A DNA stretch of 28,445 bases from a virus. Of the stretch, positions 1 through 6,389 are shown in pieces. The notes below the pieces were generated by a model. It saw only the letters and a program-made list of their open reading frames with translations, was not told the DNA's origin and did not search any database. Position 1 is the first letter of the stretch. Each line of letters opens with the position of its first letter. The stretch lies in the IMG/VR virus record IMGVR_UViG_3300020183_002263, positions 1-28,445 of that record; one strand, 5' to 3'. The position numbers were made by a program, and so were the translations under genes.

Positions 1-60
1 TCCCTTTGCCTTTTGGGTCCCTATGGGTCCCTTTGGGTCCCTAGACCGTTGCGGGTCCCT
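1..60. repeat. GGGTCCCT decamer tandem repeat
   Basis: The octamer GGGTCCCT occurs at 15-22, 25-32, 35-42 and 53-60. The first three copies are exactly 10 bases apart, about one helical turn. GGGTCCC is an odd-length dyad (GGG-T-CCC), so each copy reads almost the same on both strands. The window begins with TCCCT, which could be the tail of another copy cut off by the edge. The array lies just upstream of the first gene. It could be a protein-binding array, a terminal or packaging repeat, or a repeat at which assembly stopped. The repeat is seen directly; its function is unknown. Confidence 0.75.
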
Positions 61-88
61 TGACCTCCCCCGCGAAGTATGCTCAACT

Positions 89-111
89 CTCCATGCTTGT
101 AGCATATGGAG
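89..111 (+). promoter_or_regulatory. Hairpin overlapping the first ribosome binding site
   Basis: CTCCAT (89-94) pairs with ATGGAG (106-111), and G95-C96 can pair with G102-C103 across an AT bulge, leaving a short loop around TTGTA. The 3' arm contains the GGAG of the Shine-Dalgarno GGAGGG (108-113) that serves the ATG at 122. The folded RNA would hide that site. The pairing is visible; a regulatory role is inferred. Confidence 0.4.
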
Positions 112-121
112 GGCAAGTCTG

Positions 122-361
122 ATGGCGAAGTATGTGGTGAGGTATGGTCAATCGTTTGAGGTTGAGTTGGGGGAGCTTGGTGAGATTGTGGGTCATTTGC
201 GTGCGCGTCATTTAGCTCCGGGGACGAGTGAGGATGTGTTTAGGCGTAGGGTAGCGATGGAGATGTGTGAGTGGAATGGTGGTGTTTATTATTTTGGGAG
301 CAATGAGATGTTGGGTTTGAGCATGATTGAGTATGGGTTATTGGAGAAGTTGTCAGCGTGA
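122..361 (+). CDS. Small unknown protein (79 aa)
   Basis: I do not recognise this family. The ATG at 122 is chosen because GGAGGG lies at 108-113 with an 8-base spacer. An upstream in-frame ATG at 23 would translate the GGGTCCCT repeat and has no ribosome binding site. The product is a mixed alpha/beta-looking small protein beginning MAKYVVRYGQ, with an acidic helix-like middle (GELGEIVGHLRARH) and a C-terminal segment WNGGVYYFGSNEM. No signal peptide or membrane helix is visible. It is the first gene of the run leading into the putative internal virion proteins, so a virion or packaging-related role is possible. I see nothing specific to support a small-terminase assignment. Confidence 0.65.
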   Translation: MAKYVVRYGQSFEVELGELGEIVGHLRARHLAPGTSEDVFRRRVAMEMCEWNGGVYYFGSNEMLGLSMIEYGLLEKLSA

Positions 362-414
362 GGTGTGTGTGGTAGGGTTTGCGGTGTGGTGTCTTGCTGT
401 AGCGGGGTTTTGGT

Positions 415-1857
415 ATGGCTGTGAGGACTGGACCGCAACCGATGCCGGGGATGTTTCCTCAGATGCCGGGGATTATGGGGGCTCCGATGGGTCCTCCTGC
501 TGGGATGCCGGGGATGGGTGGTATGCCGGGTATGCCGCCTATGCAGCAGCCGATGCTGATGCCGATGTCGATGGGTGGGCCGCTGGGTGGACCTGCTCCG
601 GGTTCTCAGGGTGGTCGTCCTGCGAGTTTAGGAACGTTGCCTGCTCCGAGCACGGCTGAGCAGCGTGCTGGTTTTGGCGCTGCGGTTGGCGCTGTTGTGG
701 GTAGTCCTGTTATGGGGGCTTTGCCTTCGGATGTATTTGCGGGTGGTATTCCCGGTGGGATGATGGATGGTTCGATACCGCGTCCTGTAGCGCGGATGCG
801 TGAGGGTGGTGTTGCGTACATGCAGGCTGGTGGTCTTGTAGTTCAGAAGAACGCTGATGGCACTGCGAGCATTTTGTTTCCGGGTGGTGGGATACACACG
901 GTGAGGCCGACGCAGGGGGTTGATCCTGTTCAGGCGTTGCAGAGTGCGTATGGCAACCGGATTTCGAGTATAACGTCGAGTGGCAAGACTGCTGGTGAGC
1001 TTGCTGCGCAACAGCGGGAGGTTCGCGCTGCGGACGAGTTAGCGACTGTATCTGCGACTTTGGCTAATCAGCCGAAATATGCGGGTGGTGCTGCTACTGG
1101 TTATGATCCTTCGCAGGTAAGCCGTTATTTAGGCAGCATGGCGGGTCAGGCTGCTGTTCCTGATACGCCTGCTGATCGTTATGTTGCTGATGCTGCTGCT
1201 CAGGGTGCGAGTTATCTTTCGAGGTATTTAGCCCCGGATCAGATTGTTGGAATGAGCCAGCGTCAATTGCTCGCTGCCAATGAGTTGATGACGCAGGGCG
1301 GCGGCGTGAAGGAGAACAACTACCTTAGCAATGAGGACTTAGATTTTATTTTGAACAAGGCCAATGATTTTCAGGGTGCTGTTTGGAGCCCTGTTGGTCA
1401 GGCGATTAGTTTGGGTGCGGGAAGTGGCGAGGCGGCTAGGTATGTTGGCCCTCAAGTTTCTGGCTCTACGGTAGCTTCTGGTGTGTCTGCGTCTGGGGCG
1501 GGCGGTGGCGGAGGTGGTGGGATGAGCGGTGGTGGCGGTCAGCAGGGGTATGTTGCTGGTCCTGTTCCTGTGAGTCAGCCGGGTGGTGGGATTATGAATG
1601 CGTTGCCGGGGGAGGTTTTGCAGACTTCTGCTGGTCCTGTGATGGGCAGTGTGTATCAGCCGACTGTGAGCAGCATTCCGACGTTTGTTGGTGGTGTGAG
1701 TGATGTGTTTGGGACACGTCCTGTGACGTATGTTGGGAGTCCTCAGGCGACGATACGGAGTCGGATTGGTGAGATTGACTTGCCTGCTCGTCCGCAGAGT
1801 ATCAACGTTTTTGACTTCTTGGCTTCGCCTGTAGCTGGATATGGGGGATTGCGGTGA
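415..1857 (+). CDS. Met/Pro/Gly-rich virion-type protein (480 aa)
   Basis: I do not recognise a named family. The first ~70 residues are a low-complexity Met-Pro-Gly tract with repeats such as GMPGMGGMPGMPP, probably disordered. The middle (~100-330) is Ala/Gly/Gln-rich and looks partly helical, including ADRYVADAAAQGASYLSRYL. A polyglycine linker follows at ~365-380, then a Ser/Val/Pro-rich tail. No membrane segment or enzyme motif is evident. It abuts the next gene (stop overlaps ATG at 1857), which carries a lytic transglycosylase domain. Position and composition fit a podovirus internal or ejection protein; this is inference from context. The ribosome binding site is weak (AGCGGGG upstream of 415). 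G and T strongly dominate the coding strand. Confidence 0.7.
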   Translation: MAVRTGPQPMPGMFPQMPGIMGAPMGPPAGMPGMGGMPGMPPMQQPMLMPMSMGGPLGGPAPGSQGGRPASLGTLPAPSTAEQRAGFGAAVGAVVGSPVMGALPSDVFAGGIPGGMMDGSIPRPVARMREGGVAYMQAGGLVVQKNADGTASILFPGGGIHTVRPTQGVDPVQALQSAYGNRISSITSSGKTAGELAAQQREVRAADELATVSATLANQPKYAGGAATGYDPSQVSRYLGSMAGQAAVPDTPADRYVADAAAQGASYLSRYLAPDQIVGMSQRQLLAANELMTQGGGVKENNYLSNEDLDFILNKANDFQGAVWSPVGQAISLGAGSGEAARYVGPQVSGSTVASGVSASGAGGGGGGGMSGGGGQQGYVAGPVPVSQPGGGIMNALPGEVLQTSAGPVMGSVYQPTVSSIPTFVGGVSDVFGTRPVTYVGSPQATIRSRIGEIDLPARPQSINVFDFLASPVAGYGGLR

Positions 1858-3683
1858 TGATGAACCGTGGCTTGGGTGAGATGTTTTACGGTCGTCGGCC
1901 TGTTCAGTATATGCGGAACGGTGGTATTAGCAGTGGTCGTGGGAGTTATGCTGGATATGACCCTGTAGCTGCTGCGACTGGGAGGGCGACGAGTTCGCAA
2001 CCTGCTCAGGTGACTAGGGAGCCTGTGGCTTATACATCTACGCGGACTGCTGCTGTCACTCCTGCTCGTGAGGCTGCGCAGGTTACGCGGGAGCCTGTTG
2101 CGTTTGATTTTGGCAATGACGACGACACGCCCAATCTTGCTCGTGAGATAGAGCGTTCGCGTGCTGCTGAGGCGATGGCTAATGCGGCGTTGGGTCGTGT
2201 GACTCCGGGTGGTATTGTGCCGAATGAGGCTGCGATCAGGTCTGCGATTCAAGGTGCTACTGGATCTGCTGTGATGAGTCGTCCTGACGGTGGTTTTGTG
2301 GGTGGTAGTTTGCCTGCTGCGCCGTATGTGAGCCCTGTGATGAGTCGTCCTGACGGTGGCTTTGCGGGTGGTAGTTTGCCTGCTGCGCCTGTGCCTGCTC
2401 AGGTGTTTAGGGAGCCTGTGGCTTATACATCTACGCAGACTGCTGCTGCCACTCCTGCTCGTGAGGCTGCACAAGTAACGCGTGAGCCTGCGCCGTACAC
2501 TCCTCCTCCTCCTCCGGCACAAGTAACGCGTGAGCCTGTGCCTTATACATCTACGCGGACTGCTGCCGCTCCTCCCGCTCCTGCGCCTGCTGCGCCTACT
2601 GAGACCGGTTTCTTTGGCGGTCTTGGCCGGTTTTTCAGTGGCATGTACAATGACTTGGAGATGGGTCTGTACTTGATGACGCAGGGTGAGGAGGCGTTTA
2701 TTGAGAAGTACGGCGCTGATGCGTTGGCTGATTACCGTCGTCGCACTGCGGAGACGGCTGCTCGGACTGCGGCTGAGGATGCGGCTCGTGGTGATGACAG
2801 TGATGTTTTCGAGGCGTGCCCTGAGGGTTATGAGCGCGATCCTGTGACGCAGATGTGTGTTCCTGTTCCTGTGAAGTTGGAGGAGGAAGAGGAGGAAGAG
2901 GAGACGACGACGACTGGTCCGACGCCGGGTTCTGGCGAGACGATACAGGAGGTGATTGACCGGATTACTGTGACGCCGAGTGGCAGTTCGTTGCCGAACG
3001 TTGACTTCTTTGGTTTGCAGCGTGGTCCGCGTCGGATGGCTGATGGTGGTGCGGTTGACTATCGTGCTGCGGCTCGTGCTGAGGCGGCGAAGTTTGGTTT
3101 GCGGCCTGAGATGTTTGAGCGGATGATTTTGCGTGAGAGCAACTTTAATCCGGCTGCGCGGAGTCCGAAGGGTGCGTTAGGTTTGTCTCAGGTGATGCCT
3201 GCGACGGCTCGTAATCCGGGTTTTGGTGTTGCGCCGTTGGCGAATCCGATGGATCCGAATGAGAGTTTGCGGTTTGGCGCTGAGTATCTGAGTGCGTTGA
3301 TCCGTGAGTTTGGCGGCGACGAGGAGCGGGCTTTGGCTGCGTACAACGCTGGTGTTGGGCGTGTGAGGGCTGCGGGTAGTGTTCCTGACATAGCGGAGAC
3401 GCGGGACTATGTGGACTTCATTCTTAGGGGCCGTGGGCCTGTTGAGGCACCACCTTCGCGTCCTGCGGATCTTGGCAAGAAAGCGGGGCCTAGCAAAGCT
3501 GCTGTATCGCGTGCTGTAGCTGCATTGACGCCTGAGCGTCGTGCTTCTGTTCCTGTTCCTCCGATGCCGTCTCGTCCGTCGATGAGCCGTGAGGAGAGGA
3601 TGGCTCAGTTGCAGGGTGGCATGGGTGGTGGTGACAGTTTGAGCCGTGCTGTTGACAATGTGTTGTTCAGCTTGATGCGATGA
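1857..3683 (+). CDS. Repeat-rich virion protein with lytic transglycosylase (SLT) domain
   Basis: The C-terminal part (~residues 400-520) is a soluble lytic transglycosylase/lysozyme-like domain. The catalytic Glu is E427 in ILRESNFNPAA, followed by the family motifs GALGLSQVMPATA and ALAAYNAGVGRV. Such domains cleave peptidoglycan glycan strands, here probably during genome entry. The N-terminal half is disordered-looking: three copies of a unit containing QVTREP...YTSTRTAA or close variants, two tandem 22-residue copies starting MSRPDGGF, proline tracts and a run of eight Glu followed by Thr. Start: ATG 1857 has GGGGGA at 1843-1848; GTG 1854 is an alternative. It overlaps the upstream stop, and its own stop overlaps the terminase ATG, so the three genes look translationally coupled. 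An internal/ejection protein with muralytic activity is the best reading. Confidence 0.85.
   Translation: MMNRGLGEMFYGRRPVQYMRNGGISSGRGSYAGYDPVAAATGRATSSQPAQVTREPVAYTSTRTAAVTPAREAAQVTREPVAFDFGNDDDTPNLAREIERSRAAEAMANAALGRVTPGGIVPNEAAIRSAIQGATGSAVMSRPDGGFVGGSLPAAPYVSPVMSRPDGGFAGGSLPAAPVPAQVFREPVAYTSTQTAAATPAREAAQVTREPAPYTPPPPPAQVTREPVPYTSTRTAAAPPAPAPAAPTETGFFGGLGRFFSGMYNDLEMGLYLMTQGEEAFIEKYGADALADYRRRTAETAARTAAEDAARGDDSDVFEACPEGYERDPVTQMCVPVPVKLEEEEEEEETTTTGPTPGSGETIQEVIDRITVTPSGSSLPNVDFFGLQRGPRRMADGGAVDYRAAARAEAAKFGLRPEMFERMILRESNFNPAARSPKGALGLSQVMPATARNPGFGVAPLANPMDPNESLRFGAEYLSALIREFGGDEERALAAYNAGVGRVRAAGSVPDIAETRDYVDFILRGRGPVEAPPSRPADLGKKAGPSKAAVSRAVAALTPERRASVPVPPMPSRPSMSREERMAQLQGGMGGGDSLSRAVDNVLFSLMR
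2274..2405 (+). repeat. 66-bp tandem duplication in the SLT gene
   Basis: Two near-identical 66-bp units start at 2274 and 2340. Each encodes 22 residues beginning MSRPDGGF and containing GGSLPAAP. They differ at only a few bases near the end of each unit. The copy number is a whole number of codons, so the frame is kept. The segment lies in the low-complexity half upstream of the enzyme domain. Confidence 0.8.
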
Positions 3684-5161
3684 ATGAGCTTAGTGATTTA
3701 GGGAAACTTTTGAGTGCGGAGGAGCTACAGTCTGTAGCTCCTATGTTGGAGCGTTTGCAGGCTCTTGAGAGTCAGGAGGTCAAGCAGAAGGACTTCATGA
3801 CTTTTGTGAAGCATGTTTGGCCGGGTTTTATTGGGGGCGAGCATCACCGGATTTACGCGAAGAAGTTGCAGGAGGTTGCTGATGGAAAGCTGAAGCGACT
3901 GATTGTGTGTATGCCGCCGAGACACACGAAGTCTGAGTTTGCGAGTTTCTTGTTTCCTGCGTGGTTGATGGGTCGTGATCCGACGAAGAAGATCATTCAG
4001 GCGACGCACACTGCGGAGTTGGCTGTTGGCTTTGGTCGCAAGGTCAAGGGTTTGATTGAGAGCGAAGAGTTTAGGGAGGTATTTCCGGGTGTCAAGTTGG
4101 CGTCGGATGCTAAGGCGAGTGGGCGTTGGAGCACTAATAAGAGAGGCGAGTATTATGCGGTCGGTGTTGGGGGCGCGTTGGCTGGTCGCGGTGCTGACTT
4201 GGCGATTATCGATGATCCGATTTCTGAACAGATGGCGTTGAGCCCGAGTGAGTTAGACCGGGTTTACGAGTGGTACACTTCTGGTCCGAGGCAGCGTTTG
4301 CAGCCGGGCGGGTCGATTATCATTGTGATGACGCGCTGGTCGATCAAGGACTTGGTGTCGCGTGTGTTGCAGAAGCAGGCGGAGCGTGGGGCTGACAAGT
4401 GGGAGGTTGTTGAGTTTCCTGCGATTTTGCCGAGTGGCAGGCCTTTGTGGCCTGAGTATTGGAAGTTGGAGGAGTTGGAGGCGGTCAAGGCCACGATTCC
4501 TTTGGCGAAGTGGAATGCTCAGTACATGCAGAATCCGACCTCGGAAGAGGGCGCGATTATCAAGCGTGAGTGGTGGCGCAAGTGGGAGGGTGATGAGCCT
4601 CCTGTGTGTCAGTATGTGATCCAGAGTTATGACACGGCGTTCAGTGTGAGCGAGCGTTCGGACATGAGCGCGATATCGACGTGGGGTGTGTTTCAGCCTG
4701 CGGACGATGAGATTGGGGTAATTTTGTTGGATGCTGTGAACGGGCGCTGGGAGTTTCCGGAGTTGAAGTCTGTTGCTCGTGAGCTTTACGACACTTACCG
4801 GCCTGACATGGTTTTGATTGAGCAGAAGGCGAGTGGTGCGCCATTGACGCAGGAGTTGCGTCGTATGGGGATACCTGTGACGCCGTTCACGCCGAGCCGT
4901 GGGGCTGACAAGATGACGCGGATGAATGCGTGTGCTCCGATGTTTGAGGGTGGCTTGGTTTGGGCACCTGATGCGAACTTTGCGGAGGAGATGATTGAGG
5001 AGTGTGCTGCGTTTCCGAATGGGGACCATGATGACTTGGCTGACACGATGACACAGGCTATACTGAGGTTTCGGCAGGGTGGCTTTGTCATTGCGCCGAA
5101 CGACTATCGTGACGACGAGGAAGAAATGATGTATCGTCGTCGCAAGCGTGTCTACTACTGA
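3680..5161 (+). CDS. terL: Terminase large subunit
   Basis: This is the ATPase/nuclease motor that packages phage DNA through the portal and cuts it. Walker A is MPPRHTKS (residues 78-85), a variant of the usual PPRHGKS. Walker B is LAIIDDP (174-180), followed by a coupling motif near IIIVMTRW (213-220). The C-terminal RNase H-like nuclease shows SYDTAF (Asp318), VLIEQKASG (Glu381) and GDHDDLADT (Asp449/451/452). At 493 residues the length is typical and both halves are intact. The ATG overlaps the upstream stop by four bases (ATGA) and no strong ribosome binding site is visible, so coupling is likely. No small terminase gene is recognisable nearby. The order, downstream of putative ejection proteins and upstream of the portal, is consistent with a podovirus late operon. 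Confidence 0.96.
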   Translation: MNELSDLGKLLSAEELQSVAPMLERLQALESQEVKQKDFMTFVKHVWPGFIGGEHHRIYAKKLQEVADGKLKRLIVCMPPRHTKSEFASFLFPAWLMGRDPTKKIIQATHTAELAVGFGRKVKGLIESEEFREVFPGVKLASDAKASGRWSTNKRGEYYAVGVGGALAGRGADLAIIDDPISEQMALSPSELDRVYEWYTSGPRQRLQPGGSIIIVMTRWSIKDLVSRVLQKQAERGADKWEVVEFPAILPSGRPLWPEYWKLEELEAVKATIPLAKWNAQYMQNPTSEEGAIIKREWWRKWEGDEPPVCQYVIQSYDTAFSVSERSDMSAISTWGVFQPADDEIGVILLDAVNGRWEFPELKSVARELYDTYRPDMVLIEQKASGAPLTQELRRMGIPVTPFTPSRGADKMTRMNACAPMFEGGLVWAPDANFAEEMIEECAAFPNGDHDDLADTMTQAILRFRQGGFVIAPNDYRDDEEEMMYRRRKRVYY

Positions 5162-5173
5162 AGGAGTAGTGGG

Positions 5174-5317
5174 ATGAAGCCTCCAAAGAAGTTATCGAAG
5201 CCGAAGGCTGCGATTGCGCGATATAATGCGCGCAAGGAGGAGATGGCTGCTACTGCTGAGAAGCGGGGCGAGATCAACATGCACAAGGTTCTGGCCATGA
5301 AAGGGATCAGGAAATGA
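5174..5317 (+). CDS. Very small basic protein (47 aa)
   Basis: This short ORF begins at ATG 5174 behind AAGGAG (5161-5166) with a 7-base spacer, and its stop overlaps the next start (ATGA). The product, starting MKPPKKLSKPKAAIARY, is Lys/Arg-rich and probably helical, with no Cys and no membrane segment. I do not recognise a family. The tight spacing on both sides and the strong ribosome binding site support a real gene. It is the first of three consecutive small basic proteins between terminase and portal, which may be minor virion components; function is unknown. Confidence 0.6.
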   Translation: MKPPKKLSKPKAAIARYNARKEEMAATAEKRGEINMHKVLAMKGIRK

Positions 5318-5499
5318 TGAAGAGCTCTGGAAAGACCATCTCTGACGCCGACAAGACTAAGATGAAGAACATGCTGGGCGAGTCTGGCAGGACCATCTCT
5401 GACGCCGACAAGGCTAAGATGAAGAACAAGATGGGCTACGAGAAGGGCGGCAAGGTTATGGCTAAGAAGATGGCTATCAAGAAGGGAATGAAGAAATGA
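5314..5499 (+). CDS. Small lysine-rich protein with internal duplication (61 aa)
   Basis: The gene lies between ATGA overlaps at both ends. ATG 5314 is the track start and ATG 5317 is an equally good alternative. The protein contains two copies of a 19-residue unit, SGKTISDADKTKMKN and SGRTISDADKAKMKN. At the DNA level this is a 57-bp tandem duplication (ACCATCTCTGACGCCGACAAG at 5335 and 5392, one base longer than quoted limits would allow if extended). The C-terminus is GGKVMAKKMAIKKGMKK, very basic. No enzyme motif is visible. Similar Lys/Met-rich small proteins are common next to structural genes in marine phages as I remember them; function is unknown. Confidence 0.6.
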   Translation: MMKSSGKTISDADKTKMKNMLGESGRTISDADKAKMKNKMGYEKGGKVMAKKMAIKKGMKK

Positions 5500-5750
5500 A
5501 GGACAAGAAGAAGACGCCATCTTCTGCGAGCCGTCGTGGCCATGGCGCTTACGGTCGTGAGTTGAGTAGGCAGCGTCAGCTTGACGATGCTGTAATGCGG
5601 ATGCAGGGCAGCGACCTTGAGGCTGGCCGCTACGCTGAGGAAATGATGGGCGGCGGCATGGTGAAGGGCTACGAGATGGGCGGCAAGGTCGGCGCGTGCC
5701 GTGGCGGTGGCGCTGCTCTTCGCGGGACCAAGTTCCGTGGTGTGAAATAA
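5496..5750 (+). CDS. Small conserved phage protein with GGGAALRGTKFRG tail
   Basis: The 84-residue product starts MKDKKKTPSSASRRGHGAYG, has a charged helical middle, and ends in a Gly-rich tail CRGGGAALRGTKFRGVK. I recall this type of C-terminal motif from many small proteins of marine podoviruses and myoviruses, where no function is established. The start overlaps the upstream stop (ATGA at 5496). A Met/Gly-rich stretch (EEMMGGGMVKGYEMGGK) precedes the tail. There is one Cys and no membrane helix. It probably belongs to the same translational unit as the two small basic genes before it. Confidence 0.65.
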   Translation: MKDKKKTPSSASRRGHGAYGRELSRQRQLDDAVMRMQGSDLEAGRYAEEMMGGGMVKGYEMGGKVGACRGGGAALRGTKFRGVK

Positions 5751-5752
5751 CC

Positions 5753-6238
5753 ATGAAGATTGTCGTTGAGATAGACACCTCTGAGCTTTCGACTGGCATC
5801 AATCAGGTCTCCTTTGGCGAGGGGGCCTTGATTGACGTGCCTGACGAAGATGAGATTGAGGATCTTCTTGAGGGCGAGGATGAGGAAGAAGAGGAGGACG
5901 AGGAATCTTGTCCTCCTGCCACTCAGGATCCTGCTCTGAACGCCGACAATCGCCAGTATGCGATTGACGAGTACAGCTACGGCCCTGTGGTAAAGGGCTG
6001 GGAGCAGAAGAACGCGAAGTGCGGCATTTGCGAGTACTTCAACGTCAAGGCTTCGATGATGTCGTGCATTTCTGAGGGTCTTGGCCTTCAGGGTGATGTT
6101 GGCTACTGCGAGCGTCTTGCGTTTGTGTGCTCTGCGAAGAACATTTGCACCGCCTACGAGCCCGGCGGGCCCATTACGGACTATGACGACATGGACGATA
6201 ATGAGCCTATTGAGGGTGGTATGAAGGATGTTTTCTGA
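5753..6238 (+). CDS. Conserved Cys-rich phage protein (161 aa)
   Basis: The start is ATG 5753 (MKIVVEIDTSE), two bases after the upstream stop; an in-frame ATG at 5696 would overlap the previous gene and is less likely. The N-terminal ~50 residues are very acidic, with a run of Glu/Asp. Then comes CPPATQDPALNADNRQYAI and a C-terminal half with spaced cysteines: KCGICEYF, MMSCISEG, GYCERLAFVCSAKNIC, ending in a GGP turn. I recall a marine-phage family with the CPPATQD and CG.C...GYCE...C...C arrangement, located near terminase and portal. The cysteines suggest a metal or iron-sulfur site, but no function is established to my knowledge. It sits directly before the portal. Confidence 0.75.
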   Translation: MKIVVEIDTSELSTGINQVSFGEGALIDVPDEDEIEDLLEGEDEEEEEDEESCPPATQDPALNADNRQYAIDEYSYGPVVKGWEQKNAKCGICEYFNVKASMMSCISEGLGLQGDVGYCERLAFVCSAKNICTAYEPGGPITDYDDMDDNEPIEGGMKDVF

Positions 6239-6389
6239 CGTGTTCAGAAAAAACGAGGTTGGGGCAGGGATGTTTGACTGCTGTCAGGCTCCCCCTCCCA
6301 GAACTGGCGGTGGTCGTGTTCCTCTATGCCTCCCCGAGTTGAACACCCCCTGCCCCAACACCCTTTGGGAGATGATCTATGGCGATTGA
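6228..6389 (+). CDS. Possible 53-aa ORF between Cys-rich gene and portal
   Basis: An open frame runs from ATG 6228 to TGA 6387-6389. It overlaps the preceding gene and the portal by 11 bases each, filling what would otherwise be a 140-base gap in a very compact region. The product starts MFSDVFRKNEVGAG and contains MFDCC, a proline run and LNTPCPNTLWE. There is a GAGGG 11 bases before the ATG; an internal ATG at 6270 has GGGCAGGG close by. I do not recognise a family. The same bases contain a strong long-range inverted repeat, so the stretch may be RNA structure instead of, or as well as, coding sequence. Confidence 0.45.
   Translation: MFSDVFRKNEVGAGMFDCCQAPPPRTGGGRVPLCLPELNTPCPNTLWEMIYGD
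6258..6359 (+). repeat. 12-bp perfect inverted repeat upstream of portal
   Basis: GTTGGGGCAGGG (6258-6269) is exactly complementary to CCCTGCCCCAAC (6348-6359). After a small internal loop, TGTT can pair with AACA, extending the stem. The 78-base interior could fold further. The 3' arm ends 7 bases before GGGAG (6367-6371), the portal ribosome binding site. It could tune portal translation or stabilise mRNA. The pairing is visible; the role is inferred. It lacks a U-tract, so it is not a standard terminator. Confidence 0.6.

Noticed and set aside
23-121. N-terminal extension of the first gene from ATG 23
   Set aside because: It would translate the GGGTCCCT array and lacks a ribosome binding site, while ATG 122 has GGAGGG.
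327-659. 110-aa Asp/Ala/Gly-rich frame and similar frames overlapping 415-1857
   Set aside because: They are alternative frames of the low-complexity Met-Pro-Gly coding region with no start signal.
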